From an uncultured Lachnospiraceae bacterium (GTDB taxonomy: Bacteria > Bacillota > Clostridia > Lachnospirales > Lachnospiraceae), in NCBI GenBank assembly GCA_900318375.1, contig ONKG01000001.1, forward strand, positions 1 through 64,000: a stretch of 64,000 nucleotides of DNA. The letters run 5' to 3'. The notes under the pieces were generated by a model that was not told the DNA's origin, did not search any database, and saw nothing but the letters and a program-made list of their open reading frames with translations. The position numbers were made by a program, and so were the translations under genes. The stretch's first letter is position 1, and the number at the start of each line of letters is the position of its first letter. Shown piece by piece: positions 8,870-17,971 of the stretch.

Positions 8870-10252
8870 TTACTTTACGAACACACTTATTTCCTTGATT
8901 GCGACAGGATATACCTCGTTGGAATCATCCTTGTACTGATAAAGCACAAGACTCACTTTACCTGATCCGTTTCCGCGGAAATCATGAAGTGTCAGGGATT
9001 TCAGATAGCCTTCATTGAAATTCCAGTTGGTGCAGCCAACTCCAAGGCCGTCTTCAATGTAAAGTGCACAGTCTGCATACTCTTCTTCCTTCTCGGTAGT
9101 TACGTTGCAGTCCCATTCATAGTCACCTCTTGAGGGAATTGTGACCCTGTCACTGCCTTCGATTGTCCAGCCATTGGAGGAATCAGGTTTTTCGAACACA
9201 GTGATTGTTTCAGTAACAGAAAGTGTATCGCCGGAAGGTGCAGTATACGTCATTGTCACATCAGCTGTACCGGCCGCCTTCGGATGATAGATGACCAGTT
9301 CGTTCTTGTTGTCAAGTTCTATGCCCAATACGGAAGGATCCGAGCTCTTAAAGGTGAAATCCGAGAACTTATAATCCTCGGAAATTTCGCCCTCCACAAA
9401 ATACTCAATTCTGTCGGAAAGAGTCCAGGCGTCTTCTACATCGACGATCTGGCACTTGTTCTGGATCCAGTCGCTTGAGAATGCAATTTTCTGAGAATCA
9501 TCTCCCTCTTCGGAGGCTGTTGCATCCGCAGTTTTGGAGACCCGCAGGAACACATCCGCCGTCTTATCCTCTCCTATTGAGGAAGAGATCATGTTCATAG
9601 CGTATCTGCCGTTTACCAGCATGATCATACGCTCATAGACATCATAGCCGCTGACAGAACCGGTGACTACGATCGAGGGAGTATCCTCTCCCATAAACAT
9701 AGTATCTTCAATATGTAATTCGACATTCTCAATTCCCTGCGCAGTGAGCTGCTGCTTTATACTCTCTCCCTGCTCTCCGCTGATGATCTCCTCGTAGAAG
9801 GCTGAAGGATCCAGATTCATAAGTGCTGCCAGAGGCCCGAAGTCACTCATCTGCGTCAGGAACTGTGAGAGACTGCCATCCTGAAAAGTGGAAGCCATGA
9901 CATCGTTGACAATGTCGCCATTCTCAATCATATTTCTTGCGTTTTCATCAGTAACAGCGTCCATACCGGAAGACAGTTCTTCCTCACTGGCGAACTGCCA
10001 GTTTTCATCAAATTCCACTTTGATTCCGAAATACTCGTTGATATAAGTATAGTCTTCTACTTTTCCTCTGGTAGGTATACCGGAAATCACAGCAGTATCG
10101 TCAGAATCCGCAGATGCAAGAACAGAGGCCGTTCCGACAGAACCTGCGAAGGCGGCCTGCTGCAGCGGCTGTTCAATACATCCTCCAAAAACCGGCGTTG
10201 CCGACAACAGAACCGCTAATACGGATAAAAAACACAGCAGCTTCTTTTTCAT
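8870..10252 (-). CDS. Secreted Ig-like-domain protein of unknown function
   Basis: The start is taken at ATG 10252 because AGGAGG lies 8 nt upstream and the signal peptide (MKKKLLCFLSVLAVLLSATP) begins there, giving 460 residues. A cysteine at the end of the hydrophobic stretch (VFGGC) is a poor lipobox, so it may be secreted or a lipoprotein. The middle region (NEYFGIKVEFDENWQF) resembles small surface-protein domains seen in Clostridia. Residues about 315-385 (SDPSVLGIELDNKNELVIY, AAGTADVTMTYTAPSG) look like a bacterial Ig-like (Big_2) domain. The neighbours are also exported proteins. No enzymatic motif was seen. Confidence 0.65.
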   Translation of the reverse strand: MKKKLLCFLSVLAVLLSATPVFGGCIEQPLQQAAFAGSVGTASVLASADSDDTAVISGIPTRGKVEDYTYINEYFGIKVEFDENWQFASEEELSSGMDAVTDENARNMIENGDIVNDVMASTFQDGSLSQFLTQMSDFGPLAALMNLDPSAFYEEIISGEQGESIKQQLTAQGIENVELHIEDTMFMGEDTPSIVVTGSVSGYDVYERMIMLVNGRYAMNMISSSIGEDKTADVFLRVSKTADATASEEGDDSQKIAFSSDWIQNKCQIVDVEDAWTLSDRIEYFVEGEISEDYKFSDFTFKSSDPSVLGIELDNKNELVIYHPKAAGTADVTMTYTAPSGDTLSVTETITVFEKPDSSNGWTIEGSDRVTIPSRGDYEWDCNVTTEKEEEYADCALYIEDGLGVGCTNWNFNEGYLKSLTLHDFRGNGSGKVSLVLYQYKDDSNEVYPVAIKEISVFVK

Positions 10253-10559
10253 ATCCAATTCCTCCTTTGTCCTTTTGTCCTCTGTCATGATAGATGAAAC
10301 GTTCCGCAGAAACTATCGCGGAAAGTCAGACACACAGTTCTTAATATGTTCATATTTAATAATAAACTAATTAAAAGCAGATGTCTATTTGTAAATATAA
10401 TACATATTGTTAAATCTGCCGATACTTAGCCGGCTCAATCTCCATATGCATCTGCAGGCCGCAGAAACGAAAATAATCCTGCACAGGGGGCAGGTCCGCG
10501 ATGCTCCCTTTGCAAAAAATCGCGTCTTCTCCGCAGCCTGTGCAGGATTGATTCCGGTT
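10253..10559. other. 307-bp intergenic region
   Basis: This separates the metalloprotease gene (stop at 10560) from the downstream Ig-like gene, both on the minus strand. The half next to 10560 contains the nested inverted repeat described separately. The half next to 10253 is AT-rich (10330-10400) and probably carries the promoter of the Ig-like gene. No reading frame with a ribosome site was found. Confidence 0.6.
10475..10549 (-). other. Nested inverted repeat in the 3' region of the metalloprotease gene
   Basis: AATCCTGCACAGG (10475-10487) and CCTGTGCAGGATT (10537-10549) are a perfect 13-bp inverted repeat. Inside it CGCGAT (10497-10502) pairs with ATCGCG (10519-10524). On the minus strand the outer stem is followed by ATTTTCGTTT, so it may act as a long terminator or a 3' stabilising structure for the mRNA ending at 10560. 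Confidence 0.6.
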
Positions 10560-12374
10560 TTATTTTCCGATAAAGATTTTGCCTTCAATAGGCTTGAAGT
10601 TTTCATCCAGGCCGATGTAGACCAGGCCGGGATCGGCTGATTCAGGAACAACAAAGTTTCCGTCAAGTGTCTTGACCAGCATGCGGCCGCCGCCCTGGAT
10701 CAGCTGCGGGTTGACCTCATTATAGAGTGTATACGCATGCAGTGCCTCTTCAAATTCCTCAAGATGAGCCAGTTTTCCGGAAAGTGTCTCCATGTAGAAG
10801 GAAAGCGTCATTTTGCTCATCCATTCCTCCTCGGGGCAGGTGAAGAAAGTGCTGAGCTGTTCCGGATAGTCATATGCCTGATCGATTCCCTGGTAAAAGC
10901 TCTCCGGTACGGAAGAGGCAAGTGCCTTGGCCTCAGTGATCGAAGGATCAAATGACGACCGCCAGAATTCATGTACCTTTGTGAACACATCCTTGCCTGC
11001 CGTCTGATCCATATACTGTGAGAAGAGATAGACCGCGCCGTATGCACCGATATATTCGTCATCCTTTGTACTGAAATTATAGAGGGACTGACCGGTGCGG
11101 TAGGCATTGGAAAGATACATCATCTGATTGTAGTATCCCTGATCCTTGATTCCCGGATAGACGTTCTCTTCCGCATATGCGGACATGGCCTCATTGAGCC
11201 AGGTGCGCATGATGGGCGTTCCGTCAAAATAAAAGTACTCGGAAGCACAGATCAGATGCTGGAATTCATGCGCAAGTGTAGATTTGACAAAAGCCATATC
11301 TTCCAGCATGTCCGAGTTGACATTGATGATGGCGTGATCATAATTGGGGTGATATTGCTCTGCCATTTCAGGAGACATCTCTCCTTCAGCTAACAAATCC
11401 AGCATAGTAAAGAAACCACCCATGCCCTTCTGCATAGGATACATGAGGATATTGACCTTGCCGTCCTCGTCAGTAAATCGACCGGTGCCGAAAGTATCTA
11501 CATCTTTCTGATAGATGTTTGTATCAAATTCTGTCCCAAGTTCTGCAGCCTGCTCCTCTGACACAGAATCGTTCCATGACCAGACATAACAGTTTTCTCC
11601 TTCGTAGACACATACAAAGGTCTCCAGAGTCCGATTCTGCATGTTGAGGTCCGACGCCCAGCAATAAAAGTCGTGCGTGTCTCCCTTGGAATAAAGCGGA
11701 GCCATTCCTCCTGCCTTATCACCGCTTCTGTCAAGATCTTTGCCTTCTATCCCTGCATTCAGCTCAGCCTGTGAAAGCAGAACGGGCACCTCCAATTCCA
11801 TTTCGTCCGCCCGTGTCATGCTTACATCGATCTGGGTGGAAATGTCTCCCGTGTCCAGAGAAGTCACAAGTGTCATCTGTCCAGGATCATTTTCATCATA
11901 AATAAGCGGATCATACATCAAGACATATGCAGCGCCTTCCATGGATTCCCCAAAAGGAATCTCACCGGGCTGCGTCGTCGTATCAGAAAATCCTGCAGAC
12001 CTTCCGGAATCATTTAAACCGCCTATCAGCGTAGACCCGCCTGAAGAACCGTTGTCTCCCGTCCCTGGATTCTCCTGCGTAGCACCAGTTCCGGGATTCT
12101 CCTGCGAGACGCCAGTTCCGGGATTCTCCTGCGTACTGCCTGATCCGCCGCTGATGTCGCCTTTGATATTGCTGTCTGTTTTTGCAACATCCTGTCCTGC
12201 TGCGCCTGTTCCTGCGTCAGAACTGTCCTCTGCCGTGGAACCCTTGTCCTGTGCAGCCCCTTCTGTTTCAATCTGCTTTTCAGCCGGTTCGCTCTGGCCG
12301 GAACCTCCGCATCCTGCCAGGAGGCTGAATGACAGTACTGCTGCCAGTATTGCTGCTGTTACTTTTCTCTTCAT
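10560..12374 (-). CDS. M30-like zinc metalloprotease lipoprotein
   Basis: 604 residues. MKRKVTAAILAAVLSFSLLAGC is a lipoprotein signal with a clear lipobox (LLAGC). A low-complexity Ser/Gly/Thr/Glu region contains three copies of ENPGTG. The zinc site is HEFQHLICASE followed by WLNEAMSAYAE, matching the HEXXH-plus-distant-Glu layout of hyicolysin-type (M30) peptidases; the two motifs are spaced as in that family. The likely role is extracellular proteolysis at the cell surface. The start codon has GAAAGGGAATG upstream. The gene lies divergently from the lipoprotein gene at 12737. Confidence 0.8.
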   Translation of the reverse strand: MKRKVTAAILAAVLSFSLLAGCGGSGQSEPAEKQIETEGAAQDKGSTAEDSSDAGTGAAGQDVAKTDSNIKGDISGGSGSTQENPGTGVSQENPGTGATQENPGTGDNGSSGGSTLIGGLNDSGRSAGFSDTTTQPGEIPFGESMEGAAYVLMYDPLIYDENDPGQMTLVTSLDTGDISTQIDVSMTRADEMELEVPVLLSQAELNAGIEGKDLDRSGDKAGGMAPLYSKGDTHDFYCWASDLNMQNRTLETFVCVYEGENCYVWSWNDSVSEEQAAELGTEFDTNIYQKDVDTFGTGRFTDEDGKVNILMYPMQKGMGGFFTMLDLLAEGEMSPEMAEQYHPNYDHAIINVNSDMLEDMAFVKSTLAHEFQHLICASEYFYFDGTPIMRTWLNEAMSAYAEENVYPGIKDQGYYNQMMYLSNAYRTGQSLYNFSTKDDEYIGAYGAVYLFSQYMDQTAGKDVFTKVHEFWRSSFDPSITEAKALASSVPESFYQGIDQAYDYPEQLSTFFTCPEEEWMSKMTLSFYMETLSGKLAHLEEFEEALHAYTLYNEVNPQLIQGGGRMLVKTLDGNFVVPESADPGLVYIGLDENFKPIEGKIFIGK

Positions 12375-12736
12375 AAATCATTCCCTTTCAGTAGTAATAA
12401 GAAGAGGCTGTCACTGTACAACCTGAAAACAATATTCCTGCTAAAAGCAAAGAAACCTTCTGCAAATAATAATAGCATATCCTCTAAAAAAATACACAAA
12501 AACATCCTCACGGAGCGATCTGTTCATCTGCACCTGTAATTATAAGATCCAGTGCCGGCTGCTGCCCCGGACTTATGTATAACTTGTGTTAAACTTGTGT
12601 TAACTTGTGACTGCCACTGTGCTCCTTAATCCCGATTGACAATATATTGTAATAACAATTATAATTAAATGAATATATCACTACCACTATACTTGTGGAT
12701 CAGCCCGGAAACCGGGTTGAGGAAGGGAGGACTACT
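12375..12736. other. 362-bp divergent intergenic region
   Basis: This lies between the metalloprotease gene (leftward) and the lipoprotein gene (rightward). It contains three close direct copies of AACTTGTG with TTA spacers at about 12580-12609, just upstream of the consensus promoter at 12636-12665. They could be an activator or repressor site. No coding frame is evident. Confidence 0.55.
12636..12665 (+). promoter_or_regulatory. Consensus SigA-type promoter of the lipoprotein gene
   Basis: TTGACA (12636-12641) and TATAAT (12660-12665), both perfect matches, are separated by 18 nt. The expected start is about 65 nt upstream of the ATG at 12737. Strong constitutive-type transcription is inferred. 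Confidence 0.85.
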
Positions 12737-13600
12737 ATGAAACGTAAACTTGCTTTACTTTGCTGCACTGCTCTTCTTGCCGCAATGGTCAGTGCCTGCG
12801 GCGGAAGTTCCGGAACAGCAACATCCGAAGCAGACAAGAAGACAGAGCCTGCTGCTCAGGAGACCACTACGGAAGCTGTCGTTGAAGAAGAGACCACCGA
12901 AGCAGTCGACACCTCTGCACCCGCCGAGACAGAAGCCGAAGCTCCCGCTGCAGCCGCAACAGAGGCTGTTGCTGAAGCTGCGACAGAGGCTGCTGCCGAG
13001 GCAGCTACAGAAGCTGCTGCTGAACCTGTTGAATTACAGCAGTCCAAATCTCTGGCTGACATCGATTTTGCCGCACTTCCCGAGCTGGATGAGAGCAAAA
13101 AGCTTGATGTCGAACAGGTTTCGGAGGATGCCCCTGAAGATAAGGCCATTGGTTATTCCGATGGTGAGTTCTATGAGTATTTCGCATTCCTCACCGATGA
13201 AGCAGCAAATTATTCCGAGTATATTATCGTATACACAGATAGTGACACACATGTACTGACAAACATTGTTGATCTGACACGCTTTAACAAATCCTCCGGC
13301 ATCACTGCCGACATGATCAGAAATCTTGATCTTGAGACCGTATATCCCAATTTCTACAGCATGAACTGCTCTTATGCAAACCTGTCAGAAACTTCCAGTA
13401 CTCTTGATCTGCTGATTGCCTTCAGAAATCTTGACGACCCTGCCAATCTCGATGAGATTGTACAGGCAGGATTGATCACGGTTCCCGGCTATTCCTATGG
13501 CGCCAAGGTCGATGGAAGAACTCTTGCACAGTCCTTCAGAAATAACGGATGCAAGGAACTGTCCGACTATGACCTTTCCCAGGCAGGAATTAATCCGTAA
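12737..13600 (+). CDS. Ala/Glu/Thr-rich lipoprotein
   Basis: 287 residues from ATG 12737, behind GGAAGGGAGG with 6-nt spacing. MKRKLALLCCTALLAAMVSAC gives a lipoprotein signal (lipobox VSAC). Residues about 30-100 are low complexity (repeated TEAAAEAA), probably a wall-spanning linker. The C-terminal 190 residues (DIDFAALPELDESKK onward) form a soluble domain that I cannot assign. A strong promoter and terminator isolate it as a single-gene unit. Confidence 0.8.
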   Translation: MKRKLALLCCTALLAAMVSACGGSSGTATSEADKKTEPAAQETTTEAVVEEETTEAVDTSAPAETEAEAPAAAATEAVAEAATEAAAEAATEAAAEPVELQQSKSLADIDFAALPELDESKKLDVEQVSEDAPEDKAIGYSDGEFYEYFAFLTDEAANYSEYIIVYTDSDTHVLTNIVDLTRFNKSSGITADMIRNLDLETVYPNFYSMNCSYANLSETSSTLDLLIAFRNLDDPANLDEIVQAGLITVPGYSYGAKVDGRTLAQSFRNNGCKELSDYDLSQAGINP

Positions 13601-13904
13601 TCCGGACTATCAACCGGCTGTTTCAGGGTCTATTCCAAGCGAGTTTAAAGAAAAGTGAAGATTATGCCTTTGCAGATGTTTGATAGTTCTGCAGAGGACA
13701 TGGATTCGAGTTTCATATTCGATTCATTTCAGCGAAAAGCGGGTGCTGTGTTTTCATCAGAACACAACACCCGCTCTTTTCATTTTACATTTTTCTTTCA
13801 TAACAGCTGTCTGTCCCTGCGCCATTCCCCTCCTGGCGAAAAACCTGTGCTGCTGTGAAGTGCTGTTTCTTGTTCCCGCCTGAGAAGCACACGACATGAG
13901 AGCA
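13601..13904. other. 304-bp convergent intergenic region
   Basis: This lies between the lipoprotein gene and the leftward helix-turn-helix gene. Apart from the terminator at 13738-13780 nothing with a ribosome site or family signature was found. Confidence 0.6.
13738..13780 (+). terminator. Intrinsic terminator of the lipoprotein gene
   Basis: AGCGGGTGCTGTGTT pairs with AACACAACACCCGCT (one central mismatch) and is followed by CTTTTC. It lies about 140 bp past the stop at 13600. Confidence 0.8.
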
Positions 13905-14366
13905 TCAGCGCAAAGCTCTTTTAAAATACATGTTCAGGTAAGCCGCACACCGAAGTTTCATAGGCCGGTCATGGGTGACGAGAAGATTTTCCATGCTGCA
14001 TCCCAGGAGTCTGTGCAGGACATACAGATTTTCCACGGACGGAAGGGCCTGACCGTCAAACCAGCGGTAAATACTCTGAGGGCACTCCAGCCCGGCCGCC
14101 TTCTGAACATCCCGCACAGATATTCCCGCTCTTCGCAGCCGCAGCCGCAAAAGACTCCCGGTCATGGGAAGGTCGACCCTGCGTCCCCATGCCTTTCCGC
14201 TTACAGGAAGGGACTTCTTTTCCTCAGGATATTCGATCCGGAGCTGAACAGGCGGATCATCATCTGTTCTTTCTCTCTTCTGCACGGCATCTTTATAGTA
14301 TGGATCCTGCTGCAGGTATACTGTGTGCTCATCGTTCTCTTTCATACCTGTCAATGACCTCATCAT
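13905..14366 (-). CDS. Helix-turn-helix DNA-binding protein
   Basis: About 153 residues. The C-terminal half (LLRLRLRRAGISVRDVQKA, then SIYRWFDGQALPSVENLYVL) has the pattern of a Cro/C1-type helix-turn-helix; the N-terminal 75 residues are charged and unassigned. The start is uncertain: ATG 14366 overlaps the upstream stop by one base (TGATG, translational coupling), while ATG 14345 (MKENDEH) is an alternative with a weak GAGG upstream. It is the last gene behind the DmpA-like peptidase and coaX. A local transcriptional regulator is likely. Confidence 0.65.
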   Translation of the reverse strand: MMRSLTGMKENDEHTVYLQQDPYYKDAVQKRERTDDDPPVQLRIEYPEEKKSLPVSGKAWGRRVDLPMTGSLLRLRLRRAGISVRDVQKAAGLECPQSIYRWFDGQALPSVENLYVLHRLLGCSMENLLVTHDRPMKLRCAAYLNMYFKRALR

Positions 14367-15481
14367 CACAATGGCAAATCTTTGAGCGCCCTGTATCCAT
14401 ACATGGACTCTGCACTTTGAACACCCTGAAGGATAGCTTCAGAGGCTGCCCAGGCGGCAAGGGTGCCGACTGTGTCGATCCCGGCAATGACAGGTTCTCC
14501 GCCGCTGGCTGAATGGCAGTTTTTATTGTCAACATCAGCAGCAGGGCCGAAACCCTTTCCGGAGCTCTGTGCAGGTACAGAGAGAGCTATAATACTGTCC
14601 CCGTCTCCGGAGGTATGTACAGGAGCAATCGATCTTGCAAAACCGTCATGGGCCATGGCGGCGATTTTGCAGAGCTGGGCTTTCTGAAAAGGCGCATTGG
14701 TAAAAACGATTCCAATCGTCGTATTGAGCGCTGTCCGAGTGGAATAGCCTGCCGAGGCACGGGCTTTATTCTCCTCCATCTGCCGCAGGCAGGTGACCAT
14801 TTCCACACGGTCAAGAAGCCTGCCGTCCCCGGAGCGGGCACCCGCGATCTTCTGTCCGGTCTTCCAATCGTAAATATCGCCAAAGGCATTGACAGCCACT
14901 ATTGCGCCTACCAGCAGATTTCCCTGGCGCAGTACACAGCAGCCGATTCCGGATTTCATGGCATGTTCGCCGCCGGCATATTTACCGATCGTCGCGCCGC
15001 AGCCGGCACCGTAGCATCCATCTCTGTAGTTTCCCCCTGCTTTTTCAGACATCCGGCAGGCCGCATAGCCCATGGCCTGATCCGGACGGACCCGGGGATC
15101 TCCCACAGGAAGATCAAAAATATCCACCTGGGCGACAAGGGGAACATGAATCTCCCTCACTTCAACACCGATCCCCTTCTCTTCCAGATAACGCATGACG
15201 CCGCCGGCAGCGTCCAGCCCGAAAGCACTGCCGCCGCCCAGAACTGCCGCGTGGATCCGCTGCGCTGTCGTTACTGGATCCAGCAGACCGGTCTCACGAC
15301 AGGCCGGACCGCCGCCGCCGATATGCAGACCCGCTGCCATTCCGGCCGGATCCTCGCACAGGACGACCGTGATCCCGGTCCCCCCGTCCTCATCCTGCGC
15401 CTGGCCCACCCGTATGCCGGGAAAGGCTGTCAACGGTACCTGCGTGATCTCATTGTCTCTTTCTTTTGCTGCTTCTATCAA
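14366..15481 (-). CDS. P1 family (DmpA-type) peptidase
   Basis: 371 residues. It starts at TTG 15481, overlapping the coaX stop (TTGA), with AAGGAGA upstream; no later Met precedes the conserved region. The family hallmarks are GITVVLC near the N-terminus, the Gly-rich LGGGSAFGLDAAGGV, and LNTTIGIV, where the Thr after Asn is the expected self-cleavage nucleophile that splits the chain into two subunits. Related enzymes are N-terminal nucleophile aminopeptidases such as L-aminopeptidase D-Ala-esterase. Substrate unknown. Coupling to coaX is positional only. Confidence 0.85.
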   Translation of the reverse strand: MIEAAKERDNEITQVPLTAFPGIRVGQAQDEDGGTGITVVLCEDPAGMAAGLHIGGGGPACRETGLLDPVTTAQRIHAAVLGGGSAFGLDAAGGVMRYLEEKGIGVEVREIHVPLVAQVDIFDLPVGDPRVRPDQAMGYAACRMSEKAGGNYRDGCYGAGCGATIGKYAGGEHAMKSGIGCCVLRQGNLLVGAIVAVNAFGDIYDWKTGQKIAGARSGDGRLLDRVEMVTCLRQMEENKARASAGYSTRTALNTTIGIVFTNAPFQKAQLCKIAAMAHDGFARSIAPVHTSGDGDSIIALSVPAQSSGKGFGPAADVDNKNCHSASGGEPVIAGIDTVGTLAAWAASEAILQGVQSAESMYGYRALKDLPL

Positions 15482-16473
15482 AATGTCTTCTCCTTATTAT
15501 CTGAAAGTTCACGAAGAGCTATCACTGCAGTGCCTTTTGAGGCCAATGACGACTCATATACAAAGGGACGGCGGATCCAGGGAGATACGTACCTGGCGTT
15601 GCCGCCCGTCAGGATCAGGGTTACCGGCCTTCCGAGCTGCTCTTCCACCCTGGATGCGAGCCCCTCGATCATGGCGGCCGTTCCTACGATTGCCGAGGAA
15701 AGCATGCATCCGTCAGTGTCGATCCCGATCAGATTCTCCGGTGGAACAGCTCGCGGCTCCAGGGCAGGCAGCTGAGCGGTTCCCGTCCGCAGGGCGTGCA
15801 GGGATGTGCTCACGCCCGCACCGATCATTCCTCCCAGAAATACACCCCTTAAGCCGGGGCGAAGCATATCATCACATCTGGCAGGACCGCAGTTTTCGAT
15901 ACTGTCTGCCTTTTTCCCGGGGAATTCTCTTTGTTCTACTCGTCCATCTTTTACAGCTTGTTCTGCAGCTTCAGCCTTCCCGTCTGCCTCTCCTTCTGCC
16001 GGCCCGATCACATTGATGGTCGTCGCAGTCCCCAGATCCACGGTCATAGCAGGCAGAGGATAGCATGCCGCCGCCCAGGCGGCATCAGCTATACGGTCCG
16101 TACCCACCTTGTCCGGTGCGGGAAGCCCTTCAAACGAAAGACCGCTGTCGCTTCTGCAGCTGATCACGACAGGAGGAGCAGCGCATATTTTTTCCGCGAG
16201 ACAGACAGCCGCAGGTGTGTCTGCAGGCACCACGCTGGAGATTGCGACAGCCTGAACAGTTTTTCCCTGCCCAAAAGAAATCCCATGCGGGCCGAGCAGA
16301 AGCTCCGCCTGCTGAAAAAATTCCCCCACATCTTTTCCCGATGCCGTGGGGAGCTTTTCCTCAAACAAAAGGGAGAAATCCGGATTCTCCGAAGCCCTCT
16401 TTCCCTCTTGGGAAAAGCCGGCAATGCCCGTGAACTTGATGTTTGTATTTCCAATATCAATGATGAGAATCAA
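15478..16473 (-). CDS. coaX: Type III pantothenate kinase
   Basis: It phosphorylates pantothenate, the first step of coenzyme A synthesis. The start is set at TTG 16473 because AAGGAGG lies 7 nt upstream and the family N-terminus ILIIDIGNTNIKF begins there (331 residues). It carries the Asp-containing phosphate-binding motif DIGNTN, DKVGTDRIADA, the DLGTATTINV motif and a C-terminal LILTGGNARY. Unusually, about 40 extra residues rich in Glu, Ala and Lys sit between GTATTINVIGP and LRPGLRGVFLGGMI; most family members are near 255 residues. The coaBC gene lies just upstream, so two steps of the pathway are clustered. Confidence 0.9.
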   Translation of the reverse strand: MILIIDIGNTNIKFTGIAGFSQEGKRASENPDFSLLFEEKLPTASGKDVGEFFQQAELLLGPHGISFGQGKTVQAVAISSVVPADTPAAVCLAEKICAAPPVVISCRSDSGLSFEGLPAPDKVGTDRIADAAWAAACYPLPAMTVDLGTATTINVIGPAEGEADGKAEAAEQAVKDGRVEQREFPGKKADSIENCGPARCDDMLRPGLRGVFLGGMIGAGVSTSLHALRTGTAQLPALEPRAVPPENLIGIDTDGCMLSSAIVGTAAMIEGLASRVEEQLGRPVTLILTGGNARYVSPWIRRPFVYESSLASKGTAVIALRELSDNKEKTF

Positions 16474-16645
16474 GGTATCTCCTCCTTGTCCCTGGTCTGC
16501 ATAACAAAGGCAGGCAAAAATAAGGCAGGCAAAAGCAGACAAAAGAAGTCTCAAACTGCGTGTCCTGCACGCCGTATTCGGATTAAAGCGTCTTTGTCCT
16601 GAAAAGCCCTTATAAAGGATGCACTGACCTCACTGCCGCCTACCG

Positions 16646-17884
16646 TCACTGTCTCATGGTGCTGATCTGATCGAAGATCCTGGCAGCGACATCTTCCTTG
16701 CTCATGAGAGGAAGCTCCTGCGCACCGTCTTTTGTGATCAGGGTGACGACATTTGTATCGACGCCGAATCCGGCTCCCGCAGTGCGCAGACTGTTGGCGA
16801 CGATCATATCCAGTTTCTTTTTTTCCAGCTTTTTGGAGGAATTGGCCAGAAGATTCTCGGTCTCCATGGAAAAGCCGCAGACAAAAAGTCCGGGATGGCG
16901 GTTTTGGGCAACCCAGCCCAGAATATCCTGTGTGCGTGCGAGGGGAATGGACATGCCTGTGTCCTCGGACCCCGCAATGGGATTTCCTTCTCCGGAAATA
17001 CCCTTTTTGATCTTCTGGTCCGCGACCTGAGCCGGCCGGTAATCCGCGACGGCGGCGGCCTTGATCAGGATATCCGTATCCGCGATCTCCTCGCGGATCG
17101 CTTCGAACATGTCCGCGGCGGAGGTGATATTTTTCTGTTTGACAAAGGGAGCCGCAGGCAGGGAGACAGGACCGGAAACCAGCGTGACATCGGCACCGCG
17201 CAGCATGGCCTCGTGGGCTATGGCGTATCCCATCTTGCCGCTGGAGTGGTTGGTCAGGTAACGGACCGGATCGAGGGCCTCCTGTGTGGGACCTGCCGTG
17301 ACCACGACTTTCTGCCCCTTCATGGGCTTGTCCATATAGGCGATCTCTCGCTCGATCCACTGGCAGAGGACCTCCGGCTCAGGGAGCTTTCCGCTTCCGG
17401 TATCCCCGCAGGCAAGGTAGCCGCTGGCGGAGTCGATAATGGTAAAGCCGTATTTTCGAAGCAGACCGATATTATCCTGCGTGATGGAATTCTCCAGCAT
17501 TGCCGTATTCATGGAGGGAGAAACAAGCTTTCTGCACTTGGCGGCGAGGACGACCGTCGTCAGCATATCGTCGGCGATTCCGTGTGCCATCTTTGCGATA
17601 ATATCGGCCGTCGCGGGCGCGATCAGGATCACATCGGCTTCTTTTGCGACGGAAATATGGCGCACATCAAACTCAAACTCACGGTCAAAGGTGTCGACCA
17701 TGCATTTTGAACCCGTAAGCGTTTCAAAAGTCAGCGGTGTGATAAATTTGGTCGCGTTTTCTGTCATGATCACATGGACCTTTGCTCCCGCCTTGTGAAG
17801 GGCGCTCGCCACATTTGCCATCTTATAGGCGGCGATCCCGCCTGTAATACCCAGGAGGACACATTTTCCAGTCAGATTTTTCAT
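16646..17884 (-). CDS. coaBC: Bifunctional phosphopantothenoylcysteine synthetase/decarboxylase
   Basis: 412 residues. The N-terminal CoaC half is a flavoprotein of the HFCD family (LLGITGGIAAYKMA, then SPSMNTAMLEN and ASGYLACGD), which decarboxylates phosphopantothenoylcysteine. The C-terminal CoaB half (VVVTAGPTQEALDPVRYLTN, then KAAAVADYRP) adds cysteine to phosphopantothenate using CTP. Full length and both halves intact. It precedes coaX in the same direction with a 172-bp gap that contains short AAGGCAGGCAAAA repeats. Confidence 0.95.
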   Translation of the reverse strand: MKNLTGKCVLLGITGGIAAYKMANVASALHKAGAKVHVIMTENATKFITPLTFETLTGSKCMVDTFDREFEFDVRHISVAKEADVILIAPATADIIAKMAHGIADDMLTTVVLAAKCRKLVSPSMNTAMLENSITQDNIGLLRKYGFTIIDSASGYLACGDTGSGKLPEPEVLCQWIEREIAYMDKPMKGQKVVVTAGPTQEALDPVRYLTNHSSGKMGYAIAHEAMLRGADVTLVSGPVSLPAAPFVKQKNITSAADMFEAIREEIADTDILIKAAAVADYRPAQVADQKIKKGISGEGNPIAGSEDTGMSIPLARTQDILGWVAQNRHPGLFVCGFSMETENLLANSSKKLEKKKLDMIVANSLRTAGAGFGVDTNVVTLITKDGAQELPLMSKEDVAARIFDQISTMRQ

Positions 17885-17971
17885 TTTTCATTTCTCCCGA
17901 AAGCTTTTTTGATTGATCAGTATTATTTCCGCAATGAACAGCTGCTGTCTTTTTCAGTAACTGTCAGTGTA

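Noticed and set aside
14981..15400. Possible second peptidase frame antisense to the DmpA-type gene
   Set aside because: The plus-strand frames here have no family motif and are mirror images of a well-conserved gene.
16551..17360. A 269-codon frame inside coaBC
   Set aside because: It is an alternative frame of coaBC, rich in Arg/Gly/His, with no ribosome site.
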